64,000 nucleotides of DNA from Shewanella holmiensis (GTDB lineage: Bacteria > Pseudomonadota > Gammaproteobacteria > Enterobacterales > Shewanellaceae), in assembly GCF_025370255.1 (NCBI RefSeq), contig NZ_JAMTCD010000017.1, forward strand, positions 36,898-100,897, in the 5' to 3' direction. Of this stretch, positions 1 through 8,414 are shown one piece after another. Numbering within the stretch: the first letter of the stretch is position 1; each line of letters opens with the position of its first letter. The position numbers were made by a program, and so were the translations under genes. Under the pieces are notes generated by a model that was not told the origin of the DNA, made no database searches, and saw only the letters and a program-made list of their open reading frames with translations.

Positions 1-164
1 TACAGTTAATGAATGTTGGGGCTAAGTATAAGTTTGTTATCCCAGCTGAATTAGCTTACGGCGATCGTGATACTGGTACTATTCCTGCTAACTCAACGTT
101 AGTGTTTGAAGTCGAATTACTGTCAATTGAAAAAGCGGTTGCTGTTGAAGCGCCTGCAAAATAA
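1..164 (+). CDS. FKBP-type peptidyl-prolyl cis-trans isomerase, C-terminal fragment
   Basis: The reading frame is open from the left edge (codons begin at base 3) and ends at the TAA at 162-164. The visible residues include [18 protein letters not shown] and [18 protein letters not shown], the conserved C-terminal half of an FKBP domain. Such enzymes catalyse cis-trans isomerisation of prolyl peptide bonds during protein folding. About ten extra residues follow the domain. The N-terminus lies outside the window, so it cannot be told whether this is a periplasmic (FkpA/FklB-like) or cytosolic form. A strong hairpin terminator follows 18 bases after the stop. Confidence 0.85.
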   Translation, partial: QLMNVGAKYKFVIPAELAYGDRDTGTIPANSTLVFEVELLSIEKAVAVEAPAK

Positions 165-182
165 TTAACTTTGATACTAATG

Positions 183-210
183 AAAAAGGGCGCAGATAGC
201 GCCCTTTTTT
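183..210. terminator. Bidirectional rho-independent terminator
   Basis: An 11-bp stem (AAAAAGGGCGC at 183-193, GCGCCCTTTTT at 199-209) with a five-base loop and A/T tracts on both sides. It lies between the convergent FKBP and ZntB-like genes and can serve both. Confidence 0.85.
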
Positions 211-229
211 ATGTTCTAAAACGGTATGG

Positions 230-1195
230 TTAAATCCACTTTAACCGATAGAATACATACATTTGTATACCGATTAATGTGATCAATCCTGCACAAAAAG
301 CGGCGAATGCCCAATTGGTTTCAGCTCCTGGTATCCCGCCAATATTGACCCCAAGTAACCCTGTAAAAAAGCCTAATGGTAAAAATACCGCAGAAATCAG
401 TGATAAAAAATACAATCGCTGATTAAGTTGTTCAGATTGTTTTGACAATAGTTCCTCATGAGTAACACTTGCACGATCACGTACCACATCCAAATCTTCA
501 ATCACGCGGATAAGATTTTCTTGAATTTCTCTAAAGCGAATTTTGTCATTGTCATCTAACAGTAAACTATTTTCGTGGAGTATTTTTGTTAATGCTTCAC
601 GTTGTGGTGCAAGGTAACGTCGAATAACCACCGTTTGTCTTCTTAGCTCTGCGATATCGGTTCTCAGTGTTTTATTTGCCGTGGTTACCACAAGCTCTTC
701 TAGTTCATCAAGTACGTCTTCAATTTTATGAATGAAATCTACTTGGCGGAGGGTTAATTGCTCTGTTACCGACAAGATAAAGCCTGCACTATCGACCGGG
801 CCTTTTCCCGCCTTAATTTTTTCAGCAACATCAATCACAGAATGCAGTTGGCGTTCACAGGTGGAGATGATCCTATGCTCTTCAGTATAAATACGGATTG
901 ATACCATATCTTCCGGATCTGAGTTAGGGTTGAGGTTAACGCCGCGTAAGGTTAGCAGCATGCCATTGTTTGAATGAACAACCCTAGGGCGTGTATCAGC
1001 GGCAAGCAGAGTATCTAATTCAGCTTTTCCCAGCCCCTGTTTGGATAGCCAATGGCGAGAATCGGTCGACTTATATTTTAAATGCACCCACAGTAAACCA
1101 TCTTCGGGTTTCCAATCGGCTAATTGCTCTTTTGATAAAGATTGGCCTGCATTGGGGCCTGTCATGAGTAAGCAATAAATAAATCCATTGTGCAT
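230..1195 (-). CDS. zntB: CorA-family metal transporter, ZntB type
   Basis: A 321-residue inner-membrane protein of the CorA/ZntB family, pentameric channels or transporters for divalent cations (ZntB for zinc). Residues 1-255 form the cytoplasmic alpha/beta funnel and long helix. Two membrane segments lie at about 261-281 and 295-316. The loop motif between them is GVN (residues 282-284), as in ZntB, where CorA magnesium channels have GMN; GGIPG follows. The start ATG is preceded by an AAGGA Shine-Dalgarno sequence. Length matches ZntB (about 327 in E. coli). No metal-responsive operator was recognised upstream. The zinc-versus-magnesium assignment rests on the motif and overall resemblance only. 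Confidence 0.85.
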   Translation of the reverse strand: MHNGFIYCLLMTGPNAGQSLSKEQLADWKPEDGLLWVHLKYKSTDSRHWLSKQGLGKAELDTLLAADTRPRVVHSNNGMLLTLRGVNLNPNSDPEDMVSIRIYTEEHRIISTCERQLHSVIDVAEKIKAGKGPVDSAGFILSVTEQLTLRQVDFIHKIEDVLDELEELVVTTANKTLRTDIAELRRQTVVIRRYLAPQREALTKILHENSLLLDDNDKIRFREIQENLIRVIEDLDVVRDRASVTHEELLSKQSEQLNQRLYFLSLISAVFLPLGFFTGLLGVNIGGIPGAETNWAFAAFCAGLITLIGIQMYVFYRLKWI

Positions 1196-1372
1196 GGCGA
1201 TTCCTTAAATAGCGGATTTTATCAATTAATCCTTATTGATAGCCTCACTTTACGATATTTTAAGGTAATCACCCAGTAGTTATCGTGTTTTCATCTGCGG
1301 CAAAATATCATTTATGGTTTAAAATAGGATAAAACGGTTTAAGCGCGTTTCTCAATTGAATAAGAGTAAAAA

Positions 1373-1741
1373 ATGGAATACGAATTTCGACGTAATCGTC
1401 TTGATGGCACTGTGTTTGCCAATTTCACAATGGACCATGAGGTTTTTGGACGCTGGTTTGCTGAAGAGTTAGGAGCAGATGTTATCCGCACTCAGCAGAT
1501 TGTGGAGAGCATATCGCAATTGATATCAGGAACAACTAACCTTTGGCGCGACATTGGTACTGATTTGACTATAGATGCAGATTCAGAGCAGGTGCGAATT
1601 TTCGTAAATGCGATAGATTTTGATGAAGAACATGATTTCGAAGAGGGCATGGGCTTATATGATGCCGAATCAGAAGGATATTGTGGGCTTGAGGATTTTG
1701 ATAAAGCGTTGAAAAGTTGGTTGGTTTTTATTCAAGAATAA
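1373..1741 (+). CDS. yacL: YacL family protein (UPF0231)
   Basis: A 122-residue acidic, soluble protein of unknown function. It matches the E. coli YacL pattern end to end: N-terminal MEYEFRRN, a central HEVFGRWFAEE (YacL has HEVVGHWFNEE), EEGMGLYDAES and a C-terminal GLEDF segment. No signal peptide, membrane segment or catalytic motif is visible. It stands alone between two minus-strand units, with only a weak purine-rich ribosome site. The name states family membership only. Confidence 0.85.
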   Translation: MEYEFRRNRLDGTVFANFTMDHEVFGRWFAEELGADVIRTQQIVESISQLISGTTNLWRDIGTDLTIDADSEQVRIFVNAIDFDEEHDFEEGMGLYDAESEGYCGLEDFDKALKSWLVFIQE

Positions 1742-1845
1742 TACAATGACGCGAACATTTTTGCATTATGCCCGCGCGTTAAATAAATGAGCTAGCATTC
1801 CCTAACACCATGCTCATCAAAATAGTCACTAGCACTGAAGAATAA

Positions 1846-1873
1846 ATCACGATGTCCTTACGAACATCGTGAT
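1846..1873. repeat. Perfect 10-bp inverted repeat
   Basis: ATCACGATGT (1846-1855) and its exact reverse complement (1864-1873) flank an 8-base loop. It lies between the convergent yacL and narP genes, but neither side has a T run, so it is not a standard intrinsic terminator. It may be a rho-assisted end or an mRNA 3'-end stabiliser. Confidence 0.6.
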
Positions 1874-1916
1874 CATTTAAGTCATCTGTACCTATAACTG
1901 CTGTCACTTATTTATT

Positions 1917-2546
1917 CTATTGATTTAAATACCTAACCGCCATTTCTGTTCGTGACTTAGCGTTGGCTTTACGCAGTAAGTTTTTAACATGAACTTTTAC
2001 TGTGCCCTCGCTAATATGCAAATCTTCCGATATCACTCGATTACTTTTGCCTTCGGCAAGCTCTTGCAGAATTTGTAGTTCACGTGGCGTGAGGCTTTCA
2101 ATCCATTGGTTATCGTCAGTGGCATTTTTTAACTCATACATGTAGGCTTCGACTTCTTCGCTGATCACGCGATGGCCTAACATGGCTTTTTTAAGCTGCT
2201 CAAGTAATAACTCAGGCTCAGTATCTTTGAGTAAGTAGCCATCAGCGCCAGCGCGCAGTAAACGGATAACATCTTGTTTTGCATCAGATACTGTTAAAAT
2301 AACAATTCTGGCAGTCACGCCTTCTTGGCGCATAGCATTAAGCGTATCTAAGCCTGACATGCCCTTCATATTTAAATCTAATAAGATAATATCGGGTTCG
2401 TTATCACTTAACGCAGTAAGGGCATCTAAACCTGTACCAGCTTCTCCAAATAAAGTGAAATCTCCATCAGATGTAATAAGTTGGCAAATACCACGACGAA
2501 GTAAGGGATGATCGTCGACAACGAGTACTGAATATGGTTTACCCAT
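1917..2546 (-). CDS. narP: Nitrate/nitrite response regulator NarP (NarL/FixJ family)
   Basis: A 209-residue two-component response regulator. The receiver domain (about 1-120) has the acidic pair D11-D12 and phospho-acceptor D57 (LLDLNMKG). The output domain (about 148-209) is a LuxR-type helix-turn-helix with LTPRELQIL and SEGTVKVHVKNLL. It overlaps the upstream narQ kinase gene by 8 bases, so the two are co-translated; AGGAG precedes its ATG. Phosphorylated NarP binds paired TACYYMT heptamers in 7-2-7 arrangement, and such a site lies at 4436-4451 in front of nrfA. NarP is preferred to NarL because of the NarQ-like partner and the absence of narGHI genes nearby. Confidence 0.88.
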   Translation of the reverse strand: MGKPYSVLVVDDHPLLRRGICQLITSDGDFTLFGEAGTGLDALTALSDNEPDIILLDLNMKGMSGLDTLNAMRQEGVTARIVILTVSDAKQDVIRLLRAGADGYLLKDTEPELLLEQLKKAMLGHRVISEEVEAYMYELKNATDDNQWIESLTPRELQILQELAEGKSNRVISEDLHISEGTVKVHVKNLLRKANAKSRTEMAVRYLNQ

Positions 2547-4251
2547 TTAAAGGCTCCTGCTGTGGTGGAAAACTAAGAGTAACGGTTGTGCCGCCTTGTG
2601 TATTGGCACTAAAGGACAATTGCCCATTTAATTTACTGGCTCGCTCATGCATGATCCCGATCCCAAAATGTTGATCTCGTTCTTTTAAGTGCGATACCCC
2701 AACACCGTCATCTGAAATCGTGATGTTGATTATTCCTGAAGCGGATAGCTGACAATCTATCACGATATGTTTGGCATTTGCGTGTTTTATTGCATTTAAA
2801 GTTGCTTCGCGGGTTAATTGTAAAATATGAATATGTTGTTTGGCTTCAAGCAAATGTGCTGACAGTTTGTAATTCAAACTTAGTTGGATATCGGTTTGGG
2901 AACGTAATTGGTCCAGCATGACTTCTAAAGCGTGATTTAAGTTGGGCTCTTTAATGGTTAAGCGGAATGTAGATAATAATTCACGCAGTTGAGCGTAGGC
3001 AAAACTTACCCCATCGTTAATTTCAACAATCTGGTTTTCGACTTCTTCGTTACGACAATTATCCGGTAGCTTTTTGCGTAATAAACTGACCTGAATTTTT
3101 AAAAATGACAGTAATTGCCCTAGTGAGTCATGAAGTTCTCTGGCAATCACCGCACGCTCTTCCATCAAGGCTAATTGCTGTCTTTGTTCGGTGGCATTAT
3201 GGATGGTAATCGACCGTGCTAGCATAACGGCGAAATTTTTAAATAATGGGTTATTGAGTTGTAGTGAGGAAATAACCTCTAGATATCCTTGACGAACTTT
3301 ATCTAACTGTAAAGGGAAGCACACACTGTTTTTAATGTGTTCAGGCCAGCCATTACTGGCATGAATAATGTCTTGCGATTGATCTTCGTGCTCAATCACT
3401 AATCTGAGAAAATTTAAATTTTCATAATTTTGCAGCTGATTCAACGCCGATTTAAGTGCTTTGTAATCTAACCGATCGGAATGCAGCATAATAAGGTTAT
3501 CGTACAAAAAATTTAACTCATTATTGGTGCGGGTGAGCGCTAAGGTTTTTTCGGCGACCTGATTTTCAAGATCTTCATACAAATTGGATAATTCTGAGGC
3601 CGTTTTTTTCAAGGCATTACTCAATGCGGTCAACTCGATATAATCTGTTTTAGGCATATCGACTTTGAAATTACCCTGTGAAATAGTGAGTGCACTATCC
3701 ATCAAAAGTTGTAGGGGCTTTACAACGCGTCTACGGGTAAAAATCACCGCCACTGCAGCTACAGCAAGCATTAAGGTTAAGCCTATGACTTGGCTTAATA
3801 CTAATAGTTTCAGTTTATAGGCCGCAAATAGCTCTATTTCCATCACTAAAATATCAATAGTATCGACAAAATCCTTCAATGAATCACGGTATGACCGAGT
3901 ATCACCCGCCTCAGCATACGCTTTCATAACCTGCCACTTATCGATCACTAATAGATACTGATTTGATAAGGGGTTTGGGGAGTACCACTTCAGTGAATTT
4001 TGTAAAACATCTGATTTTAGCGTGTTTTCAAACTCTTTAATTTTCTCTGAAACGATGTTACTGCCTGAATTACTCATAAGCAGTAATCGATAGCTTTGCA
4101 TGCGCAGTGAACCCGAGGCATTAATGGCGCGCGAATCACCTAAGCTAAATGATAAGTTAACAATGGCATACAGCGCTAAACTGGAAGAAAGTAAAATAAG
4201 GACTAACATTAGTCCAAAAATCGTAGAGGTAAGGCTACCGCGCTTTAACAT
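2539..4251 (-). CDS. narQ: Nitrate/nitrite sensor histidine kinase NarQ
   Basis: A 570-residue membrane kinase of the NarX/NarQ family. Transmembrane helices at about 11-33 and 150-171 flank a periplasmic sensor domain. Its first helix carries the P-box that binds nitrate (INASGSLRMQSYRL, residues 43-56). A HAMP linker (about 172-226), a coiled coil and a GAF-like region (about 255-350) follow. The HisKA_3 dimerisation helix has phospho-acceptor H374 in RELHDS, and the ATPase domain has the N-box REATLNAIKHA and DDGVGV. It is divergent from nrfA and overlaps narP. Membrane-proximal nitrate sensing and phosphotransfer to NarP are inferred from the family. Confidence 0.9.
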   Translation of the reverse strand: MLKRGSLTSTIFGLMLVLILLSSSLALYAIVNLSFSLGDSRAINASGSLRMQSYRLLLMSNSGSNIVSEKIKEFENTLKSDVLQNSLKWYSPNPLSNQYLLVIDKWQVMKAYAEAGDTRSYRDSLKDFVDTIDILVMEIELFAAYKLKLLVLSQVIGLTLMLAVAAVAVIFTRRRVVKPLQLLMDSALTISQGNFKVDMPKTDYIELTALSNALKKTASELSNLYEDLENQVAEKTLALTRTNNELNFLYDNLIMLHSDRLDYKALKSALNQLQNYENLNFLRLVIEHEDQSQDIIHASNGWPEHIKNSVCFPLQLDKVRQGYLEVISSLQLNNPLFKNFAVMLARSITIHNATEQRQQLALMEERAVIARELHDSLGQLLSFLKIQVSLLRKKLPDNCRNEEVENQIVEINDGVSFAYAQLRELLSTFRLTIKEPNLNHALEVMLDQLRSQTDIQLSLNYKLSAHLLEAKQHIHILQLTREATLNAIKHANAKHIVIDCQLSASGIINITISDDGVGVSHLKERDQHFGIGIMHERASKLNGQLSFSANTQGGTTVTLSFPPQQEPLNG

Positions 4252-4435
4252 TTTTGTTCCATTTTGTTGATATATGTTGCGTTATAAGTGTGTCATATTT
4301 TGTTGTTTAAAACAGGCTACAAGTATTGCAAACAGAGAGTTCTACATTAGCGGTCACTTTATTACATTAACAAATTTGAAAAAATGTGAGATACAACACG
4401 TTCACATATTGATCTGGCGCATACTTCTATAACTA

Positions 4436-4451
4436 TACTCCTAAAGGGGTA
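4436..4451. promoter_or_regulatory. NarP/NarL-type 7-2-7 operator
   Basis: TACTCCT-AA-AGGGGTA: two heptamers, both matching the TACYYMT consensus exactly, in inverted orientation with a 2-bp gap. This is the arrangement NarP requires. It lies between the divergent narQ and nrfA genes, 87 bases before the nrfA ATG. No convincing FNR site was found beside it. Confidence 0.8.
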
Positions 4452-4538
4452 TTTTTTGTTGGTGATAAACTAGCTAATTTTGACCTTGGAGATATCGTGG
4501 TTATTAATTAAATATAAAGTAACACGGAGTTAAAGGTG

Positions 4539-5939
4539 ATGAAGATGAACGTAAAAACAACTGCACTAAGTGCTGTTATTGCGGCCAGCTTTATGGTTGC
4601 TGGAGCAATGGCAAGCGATAAAACTGAACCCCGCAATGAAGTATACAAAGATAAATATGCAGCGCAATATGAATCATGGCATGACACAGCAGAAAGCAAA
4701 GAAATTGTTGATATGCTTGAAGAAGTGCCTAGCCTAGTTGTGCTATGGGCCGGTTACGGTTTTGCGAAAGATTATAATGCGCCTCGTGGCCATATGTATG
4801 CAGTTACTGATGTTACTAATACATTGCGTACGGGTGCCCCAAAAAATGCTGAAGACGGCCCAATGCCAATGGCATGTTGGAGCTGTAAAAGTCCTGATGT
4901 TCCTCGTGTAATTGAAGAACAAGGCGAAAATGGTTATTTTGCTGGCAAGTGGGCTAAAGGCGGCCCAGAGATAGTCAATACTATCGGTTGTGCTGACTGT
5001 CATGAAAAAGGCTCTGCTAAATTACGTTTATCTCGTCCATTCGCAGAGCGCGCAATGGAGACAATTGGTACGCCATTTGATAAAGCTTCTCGTAAAGACA
5101 AGCAATCAATGGTGTGTGGCCAATGTCACGTAGAGTACTACTTTGAGAAAACTGCAGACCGTCCAGGTTTTGTGAAATTCCCATGGGATATGGGTACCAC
5201 GGTTGAGCAGATGGAAGTTTACTATGACAGCATGGAGTTCTCTGACTGGACTCATGCAGTATCTAAAACACCAATGCTAAAAGCACAGCACCCGGGTTAT
5301 GAAACTTGGAAGCTAGGCGTTCATGGTAAAAACAACGTAACTTGTACCGATTGTCATATGCCTAAAGTGGCTAAAGCAAACGGCAAAGGTAAATTCACCG
5401 ATCATAAAGTGGGTAACCCATTTGATCGTTTCGAAGAAACCTGTGCGACTTGTCATAACCAAAGCAAAGAGTTCATGGTTGATTTAACTAATGAACGTAA
5501 GAAGAAAGTGAATGAGCTAAAAACTAGCGCTGAAACTCAACTTGTTAAAGCTCACTTTGAAGCAAAAGCGGCTTGGGATGCGGGTGCAACTGAAGCTGAA
5601 ATGAAGCCTATCCTTATGGATATCCGTCATTCACAATGGCGTTGGGACTATGCAACAGCATCACATGGTGTTGCAGCTCACGCAGCTGATGAAGCGTTAC
5701 GTATTTTAGGTACTTCTGTAGATAAAGCGGCTAATGCCCGTATCAAGCTTGCTCAATTATTAGCGGCTAAAGGTGTTAAGCAACCAATAGCTTACCCAGA
5801 TACATCTACTAAAGCTAAAGCACAAGCTGCATTAGGTATGGACATGAAAACGATGAATGCAGAAAAAGACGCATTCAAGAAGAATGTTGTGCCTAAATGG
5901 CAAGAAGAAGCTAAAAAACGCGAAGCAACTTACAAGTAA
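4539..5939 (+). CDS. nrfA: Periplasmic ammonia-forming cytochrome c nitrite reductase
   Basis: The catalytic pentaheme enzyme that reduces nitrite to ammonium with six electrons. A signal peptide ends near A25 (AGAMA before SDKTE). Five heme-binding motifs are visible: CWSCK at 113-117, whose lysine ligates the catalytic heme, then CADCH (151), CGQCH (193), CTDCH (269) and CATCH (302). The 466-residue length fits the family. The ATG at 4539 is chosen because GGAG lies 9 bases upstream; an in-frame GTG at 4536 is closer than ideal. No nrfB, nrfC, nrfD or nrfH genes flank it, so electrons presumably come from a separate quinol dehydrogenase, as with CymA in Shewanella. Control by NarP is inferred from the upstream operator. 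Confidence 0.96.
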   Translation: MKMNVKTTALSAVIAASFMVAGAMASDKTEPRNEVYKDKYAAQYESWHDTAESKEIVDMLEEVPSLVVLWAGYGFAKDYNAPRGHMYAVTDVTNTLRTGAPKNAEDGPMPMACWSCKSPDVPRVIEEQGENGYFAGKWAKGGPEIVNTIGCADCHEKGSAKLRLSRPFAERAMETIGTPFDKASRKDKQSMVCGQCHVEYYFEKTADRPGFVKFPWDMGTTVEQMEVYYDSMEFSDWTHAVSKTPMLKAQHPGYETWKLGVHGKNNVTCTDCHMPKVAKANGKGKFTDHKVGNPFDRFEETCATCHNQSKEFMVDLTNERKKKVNELKTSAETQLVKAHFEAKAAWDAGATEAEMKPILMDIRHSQWRWDYATASHGVAAHAADEALRILGTSVDKAANARIKLAQLLAAKGVKQPIAYPDTSTKAKAQAALGMDMKTMNAEKDAFKKNVVPKWQEEAKKREATYK

Positions 5940-5997
5940 CAAGCTAAGTGTTATTCAGGTTAATGAATAAATTTCTCTGAATTAAAACTTCAACATC

Positions 5998-6027
5998 AAA
6001 AGCCCTCATTCTGAGGGCTTTTTTTTC
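5998..6027 (+). terminator. Rho-independent terminator after nrfA
   Basis: Stem AAAAGCCCTCA (5998-6008), loop TTC, TGAGGGCTTTT (6012-6022), followed by an uninterrupted T run. Confidence 0.9.
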
Positions 6028-6094
6028 GCATAAATAATCTGATTTCAACCTCAAGATGGGTTGCTGTTATGTGTCTTTTCGCGCTTTAAACTTC

Positions 6095-6140
6095 GCACCA
6101 AGATCAAGCAAGCGGATTTTTATGCGCACCATCATGGTGC
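6095..6140 (+). promoter_or_regulatory. NtrC enhancer: one strong and one weak site
   Basis: The strong site GCACC-ATCAT-GGTGC (6126-6140) is an exact match to the NtrC dyad GCACC-N5-GGTGC. A degenerate copy, GCACC-AAGAT-CAAGC (6095-6109), begins 31 bases earlier. That is about three helical turns, the spacing that lets NtrC dimers cooperate at glnA. Together they sit about 60-110 bases upstream of a sigma-54-like promoter and face glnK-amtB. Confidence 0.75.
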
Positions 6141-6203
6141 TTATTTGTCATGCAATTTACTGCTAAAAATCATCTTTTCATTTAAATACAGTTAGTTAAA
6201 TAG

Positions 6204-6220
6204 TTGGCCTGATGATTGAA
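6204..6220 (+). promoter_or_regulatory. Probable sigma-54 promoter of glnK-amtB
   Basis: TTGGC-N7-TTGAA. The -24 GG and the spacing fit the consensus TTGGCAC-N5-TTGCA; the -12 dinucleotide is GA instead of GC. The predicted start is near 6231, leaving a leader of about 48 bases. The NtrC sites upstream strengthen the call. Confidence 0.6.
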
Positions 6221-6278
6221 TCTGTTATTGCAACAAATGCATAACAAGATGTCTTTTTATTAATTTTTGGAGGTCGAG

Positions 6279-6617
6279 ATGAAACTCGTCAGCGCAATCA
6301 TCAAACCATTTAAGCTAGATGATGTCCGTGAAGCCATTGCAGGTATGGGCATCGAAGGTATGACAGTTACTGAGGTGAAAGGTTTTGGTCGTCAAAAAGG
6401 GCATACAGAGCTGTATCGTGGTGCCGAATATCAAGTGGATTTTTTACCAAAAGTAAAATTAGAGATTGCCACTAAAGAAGAAAACTTAGACATGTTAATT
6501 GAAGCTATCACTACGGCAGCTCATACCGGAAAAATTGGTGACGGCAAAATTTTTGTCACTGAGTTAGAACAAGCCATTCGTATTCGTACGGGTGAAGTTG
6601 ATAACGAAGCATTATAA
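6279..6617 (+). CDS. glnK: Nitrogen regulatory PII protein GlnK
   Basis: A 112-residue PII signalling protein, the canonical length. It binds ATP/ADP and 2-oxoglutarate and is uridylylated on Y51, present here in the T-loop (ELYRGAEYQVDF). The C-terminal signature TGKIGDGKIFV is intact. GGAGG lies 5 bases before the ATG at 6279; an upstream in-frame start at 6267 lacks such support. It is followed 12 bases later by amtB, the standard glnK-amtB pair, in which the non-uridylylated trimer plugs the ammonium channel. GlnK is preferred to GlnB because of this linkage and the NtrC/sigma-54 signals upstream. Confidence 0.93.
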   Translation: MKLVSAIIKPFKLDDVREAIAGMGIEGMTVTEVKGFGRQKGHTELYRGAEYQVDFLPKVKLEIATKEENLDMLIEAITTAAHTGKIGDGKIFVTELEQAIRIRTGEVDNEAL

Positions 6618-6629
6618 GGGGCGATCATA

Positions 6630-7880
6630 ATGGAAGAATTAGCAAAATTAGGACTGACAGTTAGCGAGTTGCGCTTTGCGTTAGATACCTTCTACTTTTT
6701 AATCTCTGGTGCATTAGTCATGTGGATGGCAGCTGGCTTTGCAATGTTAGAAGCGGGTTTGGTTCGCTCAAAAAACACCACAGAGATTTTAACTAAAAAC
6801 GTGTGTTTATATTCCATCGCTTGTGTAATGTATCTGCTAGTGGGTTATAACATCATGTACGTTGATAATGCAGAAGGTGGCATTATTCCATCCTTTGCGG
6901 CGTTAATCGGTACACAAGCCGCCGACGCAGATCATGCACTTGAATCTGATTTCTTCTTCCAAGTGGTGTTTGTTGCAACAGCAATGTCGATTGTATCTGG
7001 AGCCGTTGCCGAGCGTATGAAGCTATGGGCTTTCCTTGCTTTCTCAGTGGTAATGACCGCAGTGATATATCCTGTTGAAGGTTACTGGACATGGGGTGGC
7101 GGATTTATCTCTGAAGCAGGTTTTGTTGACTTTGCAGGCAGTGGCATTGTGCACATGGCTGGTGCAGCCGCTGCAATTTCAGGGGTACTATTACTAGGAG
7201 CCCGTAAGGGAAAATATGGTGCAAATGGTCAAGTTCATCCTATTCCTGGGTCTAACTTGCCTATGGCGACTTTAGGTATGTTTATTTTATGGATGGGTTG
7301 GTTTGGCTTTAACGGTGGTTCACAGTTATTAGTGTCAGATGCTGAGAATGCTTCAGCAGTTGCTAAAATCTTTGTTAACACTAACTCTGCCGCAGCGTTT
7401 GGCGCAGTATCAGCCTTGATTGTGTGTAAAATGGTTTGGGGTAAAGCTGATTTAACCATGATTTTAAACGGTGCATTAGCGGGCTTAGTGGCTATCACTG
7501 CTGACCCACTATCACCTTCATTGGTAATGGCTGGTGTAATTGGTTTGGTTGCTGGTGGCGTGGTTATCTTCTCTATTATTGGCTTTGACCGTATTAAAAT
7601 TGATGACCCAGTAGGCGCAATTTCAGTTCACGGTGTAGCTGGATTTTTAGGTCTGATGTTAGTGCCGCTATCAAATGCTGATGCGAGCTTTGGGTCTCAG
7701 TTATTTGGTGCAGGTGTTATCTTTGGTTGGGTATTTGCAGCTTCACTAGCAGTATGGTTTGTACTGAAAGTCACTATGGGTATTCGTGTAACAGAAGAAG
7801 AAGAGTACAACGGTATGGACGCTTCTGATTGTGGTATTGATGCTTATCCAGAGTTTGTGAGTGTTAAAACCGCAGGCTAG
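6630..7880 (+). CDS. amtB: Ammonium transporter AmtB
   Basis: A 416-residue polytopic inner-membrane protein with about eleven hydrophobic segments, a trimeric channel for ammonium/ammonia uptake. The twin pore histidines are H175 (GIVHMAGA) and H334 (ISVHGVAG). The Amt signature around residues 170-190 and the NGG motif at 228-230 are present. It lacks the cleavable signal peptide of E. coli AmtB, so it starts directly with the first membrane region, as in several marine Amt proteins. It is co-transcribed with glnK and ends in a clear terminator. Confidence 0.95.
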   Translation: MEELAKLGLTVSELRFALDTFYFLISGALVMWMAAGFAMLEAGLVRSKNTTEILTKNVCLYSIACVMYLLVGYNIMYVDNAEGGIIPSFAALIGTQAADADHALESDFFFQVVFVATAMSIVSGAVAERMKLWAFLAFSVVMTAVIYPVEGYWTWGGGFISEAGFVDFAGSGIVHMAGAAAAISGVLLLGARKGKYGANGQVHPIPGSNLPMATLGMFILWMGWFGFNGGSQLLVSDAENASAVAKIFVNTNSAAAFGAVSALIVCKMVWGKADLTMILNGALAGLVAITADPLSPSLVMAGVIGLVAGGVVIFSIIGFDRIKIDDPVGAISVHGVAGFLGLMLVPLSNADASFGSQLFGAGVIFGWVFAASLAVWFVLKVTMGIRVTEEEEYNGMDASDCGIDAYPEFVSVKTAG

Positions 7881-7900
7881 TAATATACGCGCTATGATTA

Positions 7901-7929
7901 AGCAGAGTCCTTTTGGGCTCTGTTTTTTA
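7901..7929 (+). terminator. Rho-independent terminator after amtB
   Basis: CAGAGTCC (7903-7910), loop TTTT, GGGCTCTG (7915-7922), then six T. One G-T wobble in the stem. Confidence 0.85.
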
Positions 7930-7967
7930 TGTGTTAGATTAAACCTGATCACACAGCAGGAGGGGTT

Positions 7968-8309
7968 ATGAAGCAATTAACAAAGCGGGCGTGTCTCACT
8001 ATTGCCTTAAGCGGCTTATTGTTCAGTGGGTTATCTACAGCTGGTCAGGTTGTCGTTAGAAAGTCTTCAGAGTCTTTCGATGCTTTTGCGGTAAGAGATC
8101 AGGTAATCAAAGATTATGAGTGGCAAGAAGCACTGAGAATGCAGCAACAAATTCAAATTCTGCAATCATTACCATTAGGATGCTTGCCTATGGCTGTGCC
8201 ATATCGTTACTTTACTTGTAACGGCTTGGCTTATCGTCCTTATCAATATCAAAACAAAGAGTTATATATTCAAATCGATCAACCTAACGGATATAAACCA
8301 TCTCGATAG
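7968..8309 (+). CDS. Small secreted protein of unknown function
   Basis: A 113-residue protein with a strong AGGAGG ribosome site, a signal peptide (basic start, hydrophobic stretch at about 9-22, likely cleavage near residue 25) and a mature part of about 88 residues. The mature part has a glutamine-rich helical stretch (about 50-65) and two cysteines (LGCLP and FTCNG) that could form a periplasmic disulfide. No family was recognised. It lies 87 bases after amtB, behind that gene's terminator, and so is probably expressed on its own. Confidence 0.7.
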   Translation: MKQLTKRACLTIALSGLLFSGLSTAGQVVVRKSSESFDAFAVRDQVIKDYEWQEALRMQQQIQILQSLPLGCLPMAVPYRYFTCNGLAYRPYQYQNKELYIQIDQPNGYKPSR

Positions 8310-8414
8310 AGAATATCACCTACTGCTGAATACCATTTGAAGTGATTTTTTGGCTGAAAATGCAATGCTTGACTAAACTTACCTTATTCGTATCTCGTTT
8401 AAGAGGCTTAGGTT

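Noticed and set aside
4385..4406. CRP-like dyad TGTGA...TCACA upstream of nrfA
   Set aside because: The half-sites are 12 bases apart instead of 6, so they do not form a CRP site; neither half has a good partner at the right distance.
4406..4424. FNR-like TTGAT half-site
   Set aside because: Only one half matches; the opposite half reads CGCAT instead of ATCAA.
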